Shown in pieces: positions 1-9,846 of a stretch of DNA of 64,000 nucleotides (the stretch's first letter is position 1; each line of letters starts with the position of its first letter). The notes beneath the pieces were generated by a model. That model saw only the letters and a program-made list of their open reading frames with translations, searched no databases and was not told where the DNA came from. The translations under genes and the position numbers were made by a program. The stretch lies in NCBI GenBank assembly GCA_046295175.1, contig JBKBNY010000004.1, positions 124,001 through 188,000 of the forward strand, given 5' to 3'. The stretch is from JALOLV01 sp046295175 (GTDB taxonomy: Bacteria; Bacteroidota; Bacteroidia; Cytophagales; Spirosomataceae).

Positions 1-711
1 AACGATTCCTACTGTTTCGTTTCCACTAATTGAAGGTAACTCAAATGCACGTGCTTTGGCAGGAGCCAGAGTTTGATTATGATGTTGAGCACACCAAGCA
101 GTCAGTACGCCTTTTTGCTTGATTTGACAATTTAAAATACAATTTATTCCCTTCTCGACCGCAGATTTGGCTTTAGGAACTAAGTTTTTATCAATTACAT
201 CAAAGTCGTTTGTTGATTCTGATGCATACTTTAAAACCCAGAGAACATCAATCATGGCGTTATCATTGAAAGTTATGTACTTTCGATAACTACTCGAATC
301 AGGATAGAACTGTCCCCAACCACCCTTTGGATTTTGAGCGGTAAGCAAATAAAAAATTCCTCTTTCGGCCGATTTTAAGTAGTTGCTATTTTGGGTTTTC
401 TTGTAAATCGAAACTAAGTATTTTATTTCACGAGTGGTTGCTTGGTCGTCAATGGTAGCATCGAGTTTAGATTTCTCTTTCAGTAAAGTTGATTTTTGAA
501 CCTCTGTCAATTGAAGGTTGTAATTAATGGCATTTCCACCCGGTTGACACCATCCACCGTTAGCTCGCTGGTATAAAAGCATTCTTTCGGCAACAGAATC
601 TTTCTTTACTTCCAATAATTCGGCTTGAGAATTAGGTTTGAGATTGCCTGACTTGCATCCTACAAAATTCAAAATCATCAATAATTTTATTACTAATACC
701 ATCAGTTTCAT
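1..711 (-). CDS. Pectate lyase, PL10 family (3' end beyond window)
   Basis: An open frame of 237 codons runs from an ATG at 711 off the left edge, so the C-terminus is missing. It begins with a lipoprotein-type signal (hydrophobic stretch then FVGC), so the enzyme is probably anchored in a membrane facing the periplasm or the outside. The family-typical N-terminal NGGW motif is present, a second GGWGQFYPDS block follows, and near the edge is ARAFELPSISGNE, which matches the PL10 block carrying the proposed catalytic arginine. PL10 enzymes cleave polygalacturonate by beta-elimination, giving 4,5-unsaturated oligomers. The start codon overlaps the stop of the upstream CE12-GH28 gene by 4 nt (ATGA), so the two are probably translationally coupled. 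Assignment is by motif reading; the catalytic C-terminal half cannot be inspected. Confidence 0.85.
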   Translation of the reverse strand, partial: MKLMVLVIKLLMILNFVGCKSGNLKPNSQAELLEVKKDSVAERMLLYQRANGGWCQPGGNAINYNLQLTEVQKSTLLKEKSKLDATIDDQATTREIKYLVSIYKKTQNSNYLKSAERGIFYLLTAQNPKGGWGQFYPDSSSYRKYITFNDNAMIDVLWVLKYASESTNDFDVIDKNLVPKAKSAVEKGINCILNCQIKQKGVLTAWCAQHHNQTLAPAKARAFELPSISGNETVGIV

Positions 712-3044
712 TTTTTTAGAATCACTTTATTGCCAACTCCTTGACCCAACTCAAAATCAACTTTAGATTTTTTTGTATCAGTATTAATTACTCTAATTGC
801 CTTCGTTGATTCTCCTGAAACCTTCATAAAAACTTCTTTCCCTGCTTGTGTCTCAATCTTATCAAGCATAATTTGTTTACTATTATGAATATTGATTGTC
901 GAACGGTCTTTGGCTAAAAGTGTGACATTTTTAAGATTGATATTTTCACCTTCGATACAAACAAACCCTTTATTTGATTGGATGTAAGAATCTTGAATCC
1001 AAACATTTTTTACGTTCATTTCGGGTACACCTCTAACCAAAATACCAGTTTCAGCACCTTTACAAATCACATTTTGAACATAAAAATCTCTAAATTGTGG
1101 TGTTCCATCATTTACAGGTAGAGTCTCCATTTTGGGCATTTCGTTCGATTCTCCGGGTTGTGGAACAGGGTCTTTTGCCATGTAATGCATGTCAAAAAGT
1201 ATCGCTTCACCCGGAATATCCGTCATATTAATGTCAGCAATATAAATTTTTTCAACAATTCCACCTCGACCACGAGCCGTCTTAAACCGCAGACCGACAT
1301 CGGTACCCAAAAAGTTACAATCTGAAATGTACATATTTCTAACCCCACCCGACATCTCAGAGCCAATTACAAAACCACCATGACCTCTAAATACTGTACA
1401 GTTTCTAACAATCACATTTTCAGTCGGCACTCCCCTTTTACGACCTTCTTCGTCACGACCTGATTTAATACAGATTCCGTCATCACCCGTATCGAAACTG
1501 CAATTTTCAATAATTGCATTTCGGCAGGATTCTAAATCAAGAGCATCATTATTTTGGCCGTACCACGGATTCTTAACTTTTACGTTATTGAGTGTTAAAT
1601 GTTCACACAATAGTGGATGGATAGTCCATGCTGGCGAATTCTGAATCAAAAAACCTTCAAGTAAAATATTTTTACAACGAATCAGTGAAAGCATATTTGG
1701 GCGTAAGAATTCCTTAATCTCTTCGGCTTTGGCAAAATCGAATCCTTCAGCAATTACGCCCGGGCGATTTAGTGTAGAACCTTTCAACGCTCTTTCAGTT
1801 GGGTACCAAGTGTCTTTTTTATCATTCAAAACACCTCCAGATTGCACTAATTTTGTCCATTCTCCGCCAGTCATTTTACTTTTTTTAACGGGTCTCCAAG
1901 CTTCTCCACCACCATCAAAAACACCCTCACCTGTAATTGCAATATTTTCTAAATCAGTACCATTAATTGGCGACATTGCCCTAATGGCATCAACACCCTC
2001 CCAATTGGTCTTAACCAACGGAAACTCAGCAGAGTTATTTGTAAATTGAACAACTGCACCTCGCGAAACATGAAGATTTACATTGTTTTTTAGCGTTATT
2101 GGTCCAGTTAACCACAAACCTTTTGGAATCAATACCGTTCCACCACCCGCTTGATTAGCCATTTCAATGGCTTGATTGATTGCTTTGGTATTGAGTGTAA
2201 TTCCGTCGGTTTTTGCACCATAACGAACAATATTGAAAGTATCTTTTCTAAAAACAGGCAGATAAACCTTTGGTAATTCATAAAGGTATTTGTCTTGAAA
2301 TTGCGATTTCAAAAGAAAACTTCTGAGTGGATGTCCGATTTGTACTAACTCATTAGCAACCATACTCGCCATCAAAGACGCTCCGTATTGTGAGAAATGG
2401 GTATTGTCCTCAATTCCTTTCGGGAATTTCGGAAAAATCCCACCTGTATAGTGCATAAAAATCTTTTTTGAGCCTTCGACCCCATGTTGTTCGATAATGG
2501 TTTGGCTATGTTTGTGTGAATCAATTAGCGGTAAATGATACTGATTAGCAATCTCTCTAACAACTTGCGGATATTCGCCGTGCTGGTCAATAAATTTACC
2601 ATTATCATCAAATTTTCTTCTCATTATTGGTGTGAGCAAAACTGGGTTTGCCCCTTTTGCTTTTGTCTCCTCGATGTATCGGATAATGTTTTTTCGGAAA
2701 TCTGTCTGTGCTGCAGCATATCGAGTTGTGTCTGATTCTTTTTGGTCGTTATGTCCAAATTGGATAAAAACATAATCTCCTGATTTTAAACGACTTTGAA
2801 CGGTTTTCCAATGGCCTAAACTCCGAAAACTTTTGGTACTACGGCCATTTACAGCATGGTTCTGAATTTCGATTGCGTCAGTAAAAAGTTTAGAAAACTC
2901 CATACCCCAACCAGTTTCGGGTTGGTCAATGGGTTGTTTATTGGCACAAGTTGAATCACCAATTAAGAATATAGTTGGTTTTTCTTGGTCAATGCTAAAA
3001 GACGAGAAAATGAAAAAAAGATAGATTAAAATGAGTTTTTTCAT
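708..3044 (-). CDS. CE12 acetylesterase - GH28 polygalacturonase fusion
   Basis: A 778-residue secreted enzyme with two catalytic modules. After a signal peptide (about 1-18), residues 22-240 form an SGNH hydrolase of the rhamnogalacturonan acetylesterase type: GDST with Ser31, GRST near 67, GHND at 97-100, and the Asp-His pair in DNTH at 213-216. Residues about 268-740 are a GH28 right-handed beta-helix: NND at 498-500, the DD pair at 521-522, GHG at 554-556 and RFK at 586-588 (usually RIK or RLK). The enzyme would deacetylate pectin and hydrolyse galacturonosyl linkages, making substrate for the neighbouring PL10 lyase. It lies 93 nt downstream of susD and overlaps the lyase by 4 nt. Exo versus endo action cannot be decided from sequence, although the exo-type wording GSEMSGG is present. 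Confidence 0.9.
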   Translation of the reverse strand: MKKLILIYLFFIFSSFSIDQEKPTIFLIGDSTCANKQPIDQPETGWGMEFSKLFTDAIEIQNHAVNGRSTKSFRSLGHWKTVQSRLKSGDYVFIQFGHNDQKESDTTRYAAAQTDFRKNIIRYIEETKAKGANPVLLTPIMRRKFDDNGKFIDQHGEYPQVVREIANQYHLPLIDSHKHSQTIIEQHGVEGSKKIFMHYTGGIFPKFPKGIEDNTHFSQYGASLMASMVANELVQIGHPLRSFLLKSQFQDKYLYELPKVYLPVFRKDTFNIVRYGAKTDGITLNTKAINQAIEMANQAGGGTVLIPKGLWLTGPITLKNNVNLHVSRGAVVQFTNNSAEFPLVKTNWEGVDAIRAMSPINGTDLENIAITGEGVFDGGGEAWRPVKKSKMTGGEWTKLVQSGGVLNDKKDTWYPTERALKGSTLNRPGVIAEGFDFAKAEEIKEFLRPNMLSLIRCKNILLEGFLIQNSPAWTIHPLLCEHLTLNNVKVKNPWYGQNNDALDLESCRNAIIENCSFDTGDDGICIKSGRDEEGRKRGVPTENVIVRNCTVFRGHGGFVIGSEMSGGVRNMYISDCNFLGTDVGLRFKTARGRGGIVEKIYIADINMTDIPGEAILFDMHYMAKDPVPQPGESNEMPKMETLPVNDGTPQFRDFYVQNVICKGAETGILVRGVPEMNVKNVWIQDSYIQSNKGFVCIEGENINLKNVTLLAKDRSTINIHNSKQIMLDKIETQAGKEVFMKVSGESTKAIRVINTDTKKSKVDFELGQGVGNKVILKK

Positions 3045-3055
3045 GGTAAAATAAA

Positions 3056-3083
3056 GTTAGATGGAAGAAGCCTCCCATCTAAC
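3056..3083 (-). terminator. Intercistronic hairpin after susD
   Basis: A perfect 9-bp inverted repeat (arms 3056-3064 and 3075-3083) lies in the 93-nt gap between susD and the CE12-GH28 gene. Read on the minus strand it is followed by a weak U-rich run, so it could be a leaky terminator or a 3'-end stabiliser that sets susCD expression above the enzyme genes. The role is inferred. Confidence 0.45.
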
Positions 3084-3137
3084 TAATAAGATAAAACTAA
3101 ATACCAAAACTTATATTTGACAAAACATGATAATGCA

Positions 3138-4913
3138 TCAATAACCAGGGTTTTGTTTGAGTTTACCTTGATAAGCATCAATTGTTGCTTGGTCGTATGG
3201 AAATAACTCACTTTTACCCGTTACAAAAAATCTTGCGATACCTCTTTCTAATGGTAAACCATCTATCAAATTACCCGTAAGATGCTGTCTCCAATCTAAA
3301 CGAGTCAAACCAGAAGGTGCAGTTGTGAGCGAAGTTGATTTGTAGAACGAATTGGCAAATTGTAATTCTTCGCCGTTATTTCTCCAAAACATATATCGAG
3401 GTACAAATGCATAAGGGCCGGTTCCATTCTTTATTTGTTCAATTTTAGTTCGGGTTTCTTGGATTTTTGCATCCAATAAATTCCATCTTATCAAATCATA
3501 TTTACGGATACCTTCTCCGCCAAACTCCAAATAACGCTCATTGACGATTGCATTGAAAAAGGCATTTTTTGAAGTTGGTGTAGTACCGATATTCTTCAAA
3601 GCTCGTCTTCTTACTTCTTCAAAAGCTGCAATAGCAGCGGCGGTTGGAGCTCCATTGATTTCATTCTCAGCCTCGGCAAACATTAATAATACATCTGAAA
3701 AACGAATTAGTGGCCAATTATAACCTACATTCAATGCAGTACCAGGCAAAAGTGGATTTCTCCAATCTTTACGAAACTTACCATCTGTCAATTCACCCAA
3801 ACGACGTGGCGTCTTCAAATTGGTAGCATTTACGGCATAAAAAGTAACTGAAACATCACGACGAACATCGGTAGAATCAAAGGCGTAGAAGAAGTTTGGT
3901 AAAGTTAAGATACCACCTCCACCAGAACCATAACGAGAGTTTGCATTCATACTCGGTCCGTTGTAGTTCGCCATGCGGCTATCGGAGTTAGAGTTAGAAC
4001 CACCCGCACCTACTTCAAAAATGATTTCACCGAAAGGGTCCATTTGAAAAGCACTCAAATATCTCTTCCAAATATCTTCATAGTTCGGGTTCAAAGTATG
4101 TTCCGTACGTTTTGCCATCAATTCTGCACATTCGTCACGAGCAATTTTGTAGTAGTCCAAATAATTGCTTCCTCTTTCCATTTTACCATTGGCACGTAGC
4201 GAAAAACCACCACGAAATAATGCCAACTTTGCTCTTAATGCTTTCGCAGCACCTTTGGTAATACGCTCATTACGAGGCACTTCGGTTCTCCATGGTAGCA
4301 AATCAGCAGCAACTTTGAGGTCAGCGATTAGTTTATCGTAGGTTTCATCACGATTTGCATTTGGTAAAAAGAAATCGGTTTGACGATACGCGGGTATCAT
4401 CGGTGCAGGCACATCGCCCCAGTTACGAATCAATTCAAACAAATATTGAGCTCTTAATACCAATGCTTCACCGTGCAGTCTTCTTAATTCTTTTTTCTCA
4501 GCATCAGTACCAGAATTGTACAATTCCAACTGAGGAATTTGCTCGATACAAAGGTTTGATTTTTCTAATCCACGGTACAATTGCAAAAATGGATTTCGGA
4601 TTTCGGTATTGGTTAATAATAACTGGTAACGACCGATTCCTCGACGACCATTATCAATATTTCCTGATACAATCGCCTCGTCTGAATCATAAGGATAATA
4701 CAAATTGATACGAATACCATAGCCATTATCCCCCATCAATTCATCGTAAGCTCCAATGATTGCATTTGTAGCATTGGCAACGTTTGAAAACGCCTCTTTA
4801 ATATCGATTTGCGATTTTGGTTGTACTTCTAAGTAATCTCTACAACCCGAAACTCCCACAAAAAGTGAACTGAGAGTGAGTCCCGCAATAATTATTTTTT
4901 TATTGAATTTCAT
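3138..4913 (-). CDS. SusD/RagB-family nutrient-binding lipoprotein
   Basis: A 591-residue outer-membrane lipoprotein: a hydrophobic segment ending in GVSGC gives the lipobox, followed by RDYLEVQPKS, the usual start of mature SusD homologues. The length and the C-terminal blocks (NEINGAPTAAAIAAFEEVR, then NERYLEFGGEGIRKYDLIRW) are typical of the RagB/SusD family. SusD proteins lid the SusC barrel and capture oligosaccharides at the surface. It follows susC by 24 nt on the same strand, and the surrounding genes point to pectin oligomers (oligogalacturonides or rhamnogalacturonan fragments). The exact ligand is inferred from context, not from binding residues. Confidence 0.95.
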   Translation of the reverse strand: MKFNKKIIIAGLTLSSLFVGVSGCRDYLEVQPKSQIDIKEAFSNVANATNAIIGAYDELMGDNGYGIRINLYYPYDSDEAIVSGNIDNGRRGIGRYQLLLTNTEIRNPFLQLYRGLEKSNLCIEQIPQLELYNSGTDAEKKELRRLHGEALVLRAQYLFELIRNWGDVPAPMIPAYRQTDFFLPNANRDETYDKLIADLKVAADLLPWRTEVPRNERITKGAAKALRAKLALFRGGFSLRANGKMERGSNYLDYYKIARDECAELMAKRTEHTLNPNYEDIWKRYLSAFQMDPFGEIIFEVGAGGSNSNSDSRMANYNGPSMNANSRYGSGGGGILTLPNFFYAFDSTDVRRDVSVTFYAVNATNLKTPRRLGELTDGKFRKDWRNPLLPGTALNVGYNWPLIRFSDVLLMFAEAENEINGAPTAAAIAAFEEVRRRALKNIGTTPTSKNAFFNAIVNERYLEFGGEGIRKYDLIRWNLLDAKIQETRTKIEQIKNGTGPYAFVPRYMFWRNNGEELQFANSFYKSTSLTTAPSGLTRLDWRQHLTGNLIDGLPLERGIARFFVTGKSELFPYDQATIDAYQGKLKQNPGY

Positions 4914-4937
4914 CTGATTTTTTCGATTTTGAATGAA

Positions 4938-7900
4938 TTAAAATGTCAAATTAACTCCCATAACCCATGTTTTAGCACGAGGATAGCCCGCAAAATCCAC
5001 ACCTTGTGTGAGTGGGTCGGCTCGGCGAGTATTTACCTCTGGGTCGTAGCCAGTGTACTTAGTAAATGTTGCTAAGTTGTTCACTGTACCATAAATTCTG
5101 AATTTAGACAATTTCACTTTTTTCAAAATAGAAGCAGGTAAACTATAACCTACCGTAACATTATTGACACGTAAGAAAGACCCATCTTCGACCGCCCAAG
5201 AATGCAACCAATAACGTTGAACACGCACCGGAGTCCAGATGGTGGCATTGGCGTTTAATGCTTTTAATTCTTCTGGATTTGTTACAACCTGACCTTTATC
5301 GTTGATATTTGTCCAACGGTTTTTCATAATATCGAGCATGTTCAAATTCGTAAATGCCCCATCAGTCAACTCGATTTTGTTGGCATTGTAAATATCATTA
5401 CCAACCACCCAGTTTAAGAAAATACTAAAATCAAAGTCTTTGTATGCGACTTGGTTGTTCCATCCACCAATAAATTTAGGTTGGGCATTTCCAATTACGG
5501 TACGGTCTTTATCGGCCGTGATTAATCCATCACCATCCAAATCTTTCCATTTCAACATCCCAGGTTGTGGAGTTCCATAAACTGAATTTACGGCCACACC
5601 AGGTTTTACTGTGTAAGTATTTGTTGTACCATTGTAAGTAAAATCATCAACAGTATAAAAACCATCGGTTACAAAACCATACATCAATCCTACTGGCTCA
5701 CCTACTTTTACTAAAAAATCATCGGCACCATCTGAACCTTGCCAGCCAGAATTTCGGGTTTGTTGAGTAATTGTACCAAGACTCAAAACCTTGTTTTTAT
5801 TAGTCGAAATATTGAAACTCGAATTCCAAGTCAGGTCTTTTTTCTGGATTACGTAAGCATTCAATTGTAATTCAACCCCAGTATTTGATGTTGAACCCAA
5901 ATTTCGGATTTGTGATGAGTAACCAGTTGTTGGCGGAATCGCAACTGCCAATAACAAATTGTTACCCTTATTTTTGTAGGCATCAATAGTCAATTGGAAT
6001 CGGTTATTCAAAAATGAAAGGTCTAAACCAATATTTTGAGAAATATTCGACTCCCAGCGTAAATCAGGATTTGCCAATGCTACTGGTGCATAACCCGGTT
6101 GTACTGTATGATTAATAGCATACTCACCCGTTACTCCGTACAATTGCTGGTACAACAAATCTCCGATTCGGTTATTACCAGCCGTACCGTATCCTACTCT
6201 GATTTTACCATCAGTCAACCATTTCCAATCTTTAGCAAATGATTCGTTTGAGAATCTCCACGCGAATGTTCCTGAAGGGAAAATCAAAGCACCATTTTCG
6301 TAGCTAAACTTAGAAGAACGGTCTGAACGAAGTGAGAACGAAGCCAAATACTTGTCTGAGAATGAGTAATTAACTCTTCCGAACAATGAAAAAAGTCGGT
6401 TTGAGGGAGTGACGTTTGTTACATTTCTTGGCTGAATAGCACCAGTTGGCGGCGAACCAAGACTCATATTTGCCAAAGCTTTGTCAGCAGTAATTTCAGT
6501 TGGGAAATAACGAGTCTCCATTGTCGAGCTGTTAGAATTAAACTCATAAATCTCCTGCCCAACTAAAACACTCAAATCGTGAACTTTATTAAACTTCTTA
6601 GCAAATTGAAGGGTATTTGAGTTATTGATAATTCTACCATTCAGCTTGGTGATTTGGGCAACTGGCATTGAAGCAAAATTTCTTGCCTGTCCAGTAATTT
6701 TACTCCAAAACAAATTAGTTGTGGCATCATTATTATCAATACCCACAGTGCTTCTCAAAGTAAGATTTTTAGTAATGTTGAAACTAAGATAACCACTCAA
6801 ATTGATAGCTTTTGTTTCGGTATTGCGGTATTCGGCTTGAGTCATCACGATTGGATTAACCAATTGACTTGATGAAATAAATAGGTTTTCATCAAAATCA
6901 TCAATTTCGGGAGTTGCTGCCGACAAAAACGGGCGATATTGTACCGAATGGCGTAAACGATTTGTTGTACGAGTTCCGCTGTTGGTAGTTCCTGCACCTT
7001 TTACTTCTTGGTCGAGGTAGCGAACATTGAAACCCATTTTAAGTCTTTCGGTTGCTTTATGGTCTAATTTGAATGTTACTAATTTTCTATCAAAACCAGA
7101 TTCGAGCAATACACCATCTTCTTTATTTGAGGTAAGGCTCAGGTTGTAATTTGTATTTTGACTTCCTCCATTAATAATAAAATTATGGTTTTGGTACTGT
7201 GCTTTTCTTCCAAAAACTTCCTCTTGCCAGTCAATTGCATCAATTGATTTGTATTGATTGATATTATCCCAAGTTCCGTAAAGGTTTGCAAAACTGGTCG
7301 AGTCAGCAATTGAGCCACGAGTACGTTCGTATTGCCATCTAACAAAATCGTAAGGACTAAGCACATTTAACTTTTTGAAAATTTCACGATACCCAACCGA
7401 GCCATTGTAACTTACGGTTGTTTTGCCACCTTTTCCAGATTTTGTGGTGATAATTACAACCCCATTAGCTCCTCTTGCACCGTAAATGGCTGTTGTTGAG
7501 GCATCTTTCAATACATCAATGCTCTCAATATCTTGCGGCGAAAGAAAATTTAAGGCATTTTCAACTTGGATGCCATCTACAATATAAATCGGAGAATTGT
7601 CTTGTGTAATTGACCCACCACCACGAATACGAATCTGAATATCGGCACCGGGTGCACCTTCTGAAGTAGTTACTCTAACCCCAGCCAATCTTCCTGTAAG
7701 TGCTTCAGCAGCATTTGTCAAAGGAATATCTTTGAGTTGCTTTGCTCCCACCGAAGAAACCGAACCAGTTAAATCACGACGGTTAACCGATTGATAACCA
7801 ACTACTACAACTTCATCGAGTGCTTTTGAATCTTGCACCATGCCAATCTTTACATCTGTTTGATTACCCACCCCAAACTCTTGGGTCAAGTAACCAATGT

Positions 7901-8117
7901 AAGATAATACCAAAACCGATTTTTTGTTTGGTACACTGATACTAAACTTACCATCGGTGTCGGTGGTGGTTCCGGCAGAACTACCCTTCACTGTAATACT
8001 AACCCCAGGAAGTGTCTCTCCCGAATTACTATCAGTGACTTGCCCTTTTATTTGTGTTTGGGCGTTTGCTACAAAACCCCAAAGGCACAAAATAGCAAAT
8101 AGAATTTTTTTCATCAT
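4938..8117 (-). CDS. SusC/RagA-family TonB-dependent oligosaccharide transporter
   Basis: About 1059 residues from the chosen start. ATG-ATG codons at 8117 and 8114 lead directly into a clean signal peptide (KKILFAILCLWGFVANAQ); a 14-codon N-terminal extension is possible but would spoil the signal. Next come a carboxypeptidase-D regulatory-like domain (about 20-95), a TonB box region (DEVVVVGY), and the SusC plug with PIYIVDGIQ and the signature YGARGANGVVIITTK. The remainder is a 22-strand-type barrel ending in an aromatic residue (VNLTF). It imports oligosaccharides across the outer membrane with SusD, powered by TonB. It sits 102 nt after kduI, so it may share the kduD promoter or have its own. 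Confidence 0.95.
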   Translation of the reverse strand: MMKKILFAILCLWGFVANAQTQIKGQVTDSNSGETLPGVSITVKGSSAGTTTDTDGKFSISVPNKKSVLVLSYIGYLTQEFGVGNQTDVKIGMVQDSKALDEVVVVGYQSVNRRDLTGSVSSVGAKQLKDIPLTNAAEALTGRLAGVRVTTSEGAPGADIQIRIRGGGSITQDNSPIYIVDGIQVENALNFLSPQDIESIDVLKDASTTAIYGARGANGVVIITTKSGKGGKTTVSYNGSVGYREIFKKLNVLSPYDFVRWQYERTRGSIADSTSFANLYGTWDNINQYKSIDAIDWQEEVFGRKAQYQNHNFIINGGSQNTNYNLSLTSNKEDGVLLESGFDRKLVTFKLDHKATERLKMGFNVRYLDQEVKGAGTTNSGTRTTNRLRHSVQYRPFLSAATPEIDDFDENLFISSSQLVNPIVMTQAEYRNTETKAINLSGYLSFNITKNLTLRSTVGIDNNDATTNLFWSKITGQARNFASMPVAQITKLNGRIINNSNTLQFAKKFNKVHDLSVLVGQEIYEFNSNSSTMETRYFPTEITADKALANMSLGSPPTGAIQPRNVTNVTPSNRLFSLFGRVNYSFSDKYLASFSLRSDRSSKFSYENGALIFPSGTFAWRFSNESFAKDWKWLTDGKIRVGYGTAGNNRIGDLLYQQLYGVTGEYAINHTVQPGYAPVALANPDLRWESNISQNIGLDLSFLNNRFQLTIDAYKNKGNNLLLAVAIPPTTGYSSQIRNLGSTSNTGVELQLNAYVIQKKDLTWNSSFNISTNKNKVLSLGTITQQTRNSGWQGSDGADDFLVKVGEPVGLMYGFVTDGFYTVDDFTYNGTTNTYTVKPGVAVNSVYGTPQPGMLKWKDLDGDGLITADKDRTVIGNAQPKFIGGWNNQVAYKDFDFSIFLNWVVGNDIYNANKIELTDGAFTNLNMLDIMKNRWTNINDKGQVVTNPEELKALNANATIWTPVRVQRYWLHSWAVEDGSFLRVNNVTVGYSLPASILKKVKLSKFRIYGTVNNLATFTKYTGYDPEVNTRRADPLTQGVDFAGYPRAKTWVMGVNLTF

Positions 8118-8218
8118 ATTTATAGGTCGTTGATAAATTAGCATCAAAAAATTATTCACGAAGAATCCTTTTTCGATACCTTATTTACTTGAAACTTAGT
8201 TTGATAATAGAGTGAAAT

Positions 8219-9049
8219 TTATCTTAGTTCTTGAATTGCAACGGCATCCATATCGGTAAATACTTGATTTTCGCCAGCCATTCCCCAAATGAATGAGTAG
8301 TTTGTTGTACCACACCCAGAATGAATCGACCACGGTGGTGAAATAATTGCCTGATGGTTTTTAACCCAAATGTGGCGTGTTTCGGTTGGTTCGCCCATCA
8401 AATGGCAAACCGCCTGCGACTCCGGAATATCAAAATAGCAATAAACCTCCATTCGACGGTCATGTACGTGCGAAGGCATTGTGTTCCAGACGCTTCCAGT
8501 TTTCAAAACCGTCAGCCCCATCACGAGTTGACAGCTTCTAAGCCCATCTAAATGAATGTATTTGTAAATAGTACGTTGATTTGAAGTTTCAACAGTTCCT
8601 AAATCAACTGGCGATGCATTTTCTTTGGTCATCAATTGATTCGGATAATCTTTGTGTGCGGGGGCTGATAGTAAAAAAAATTGTGCTGGATTAGTAGCAT
8701 CCAAACTTACAAATTCAACCTTTTTTGTTCCTTTTCCAAGATATACACAGTCCAATTTACGAACTGTAAAATGATGATTATCGGCAATTACAGTACCTTC
8801 ACCACCCACATTTATGATACCTAACTCACGTCTTTCTAAGAAATATTCAGCCTTGAGAGCCTCAAAATTCGGTAGAACTACGTTTTCGGTTGTTGGCATC
8901 GCACCGCCTGCAATTACTCTATCGTAATGTGTATATGTAAAATGAGCTTGATTCGCTTCAAAAAGTGTTTCGATTAAGAAATTCTCTCTAATTTCTTCTG
9001 TATTCATTCTCGACGTTTCTCGTCGGCTTACTTCGTGTCTTATTTGCAT
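8219..9049 (-). CDS. kduI: 5-keto-4-deoxyuronate isomerase KduI
   Basis: A 276-residue cupin enzyme, close to the 278 residues of the E. coli protein. KduI converts 5-keto-4-deoxyuronate (4-deoxy-L-threo-5-hexosulose uronate), released from unsaturated pectin oligomers, to 3-deoxy-D-glycero-2,5-hexodiulosonate. The zinc-site block is present as PSHVHDRRMEVYCYFD, with a further histidine in PPWSIHSGCG, and the N-terminus (IRENFLIETLF) is in register with the family. It acts in the cytoplasm, directly upstream of KduD in the pathway, and lies 35 nt after kduD on the same strand. Its presence inside the SusCD operon indicates that the imported sugar ends as an unsaturated uronate. Confidence 0.96.
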   Translation of the reverse strand: MQIRHEVSRRETSRMNTEEIRENFLIETLFEANQAHFTYTHYDRVIAGGAMPTTENVVLPNFEALKAEYFLERRELGIINVGGEGTVIADNHHFTVRKLDCVYLGKGTKKVEFVSLDATNPAQFFLLSAPAHKDYPNQLMTKENASPVDLGTVETSNQRTIYKYIHLDGLRSCQLVMGLTVLKTGSVWNTMPSHVHDRRMEVYCYFDIPESQAVCHLMGEPTETRHIWVKNHQAIISPPWSIHSGCGTTNYSFIWGMAGENQVFTDMDAVAIQELR

Positions 9050-9084
9050 TGTTTTATTTTCTTGAATTGTAAGTAAATTGTCAA

Positions 9085-9846
9085 TTATCTGCCCATCCAG
9101 CCGCCATCAACTGTCAAAATCGTACCATGTACATAACTCCCAGCCTCCGAAGCTAAAAATACAGCAGGTCCTTTGAAATCTTCGGGTTCTCCCCAACGAC
9201 CAGCGGGAATACGGTCTAAAATTGATTTGCTACGAACTGGGTCATTTCTTAGAGCTTCGGTGTTATCGGTCGAGATATAGCCCGGAGCAATTCCATTTAC
9301 ATTTACACCCTTGCTTGCCCATTCATTCGCCAAAGCTTTGATTAAACTACCAATAGCACCTTTGCTGGCAGCATACCCCGGCACATTGATTCCACCTTGA
9401 AAAGTCAATAGAGATGCCGTAAAAATTATCTTTCCACCTCCTTGCTCAATCATTTTTTTCCCAATCTCACGAGCTACAATAAATTGAGCATCCAAGTTGA
9501 TATTTAGTACTCTATCCCAATATTCATCTGAGTGTTCAGCCGCCGGATTTCGCATGATTGTACCTGCATTGTTTATCAGAATATCAATTTTCCCAAAATC
9601 AGACTTGACTTTGTTTAAGAATGCGTAAAGGGATTCACGATTGCTAAAATCGGCTTGGTAAGGATAAAATTTACGACCAATTTTTAGGATTTCACCTTCG
9701 ATTTCACTACCTTGACTTGGCATAGTACTCGAAACCCCAATGATGTCGGCACCAGCCTCGGCCAATCCAATGGCAATGGCTTTACCAATACCTTTGTTGC
9801 ATCCAGTTACTAATGCCACTTTGTTTTCTAAACTGAAAAGATTCAT
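9085..9846 (-). CDS. kduD: 2-dehydro-3-deoxy-D-gluconate 5-dehydrogenase KduD
   Basis: A 253-residue short-chain dehydrogenase of classical length. The Rossmann glycine motif TGCNKGIG is at about 14-21, the NNAG motif follows near 90, and the catalytic YxxxK appears as YAASK. KduD reduces 3-deoxy-D-glycero-2,5-hexodiulosonate to 2-keto-3-deoxygluconate using NAD(P)H, feeding KdgK/KdgA, which are not in this window. It is the promoter-proximal gene of the minus-strand pectin operon and faces the divergent lacI-type gene across a 331-nt gap with a palindromic operator. Pairing with kduI makes the KduD assignment secure among the many similar SDR proteins. Confidence 0.93.
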   Translation of the reverse strand: MNLFSLENKVALVTGCNKGIGKAIAIGLAEAGADIIGVSSTMPSQGSEIEGEILKIGRKFYPYQADFSNRESLYAFLNKVKSDFGKIDILINNAGTIMRNPAAEHSDEYWDRVLNINLDAQFIVAREIGKKMIEQGGGKIIFTASLLTFQGGINVPGYAASKGAIGSLIKALANEWASKGVNVNGIAPGYISTDNTEALRNDPVRSKSILDRIPAGRWGEPEDFKGPAVFLASEAGSYVHGTILTVDGGWMGR

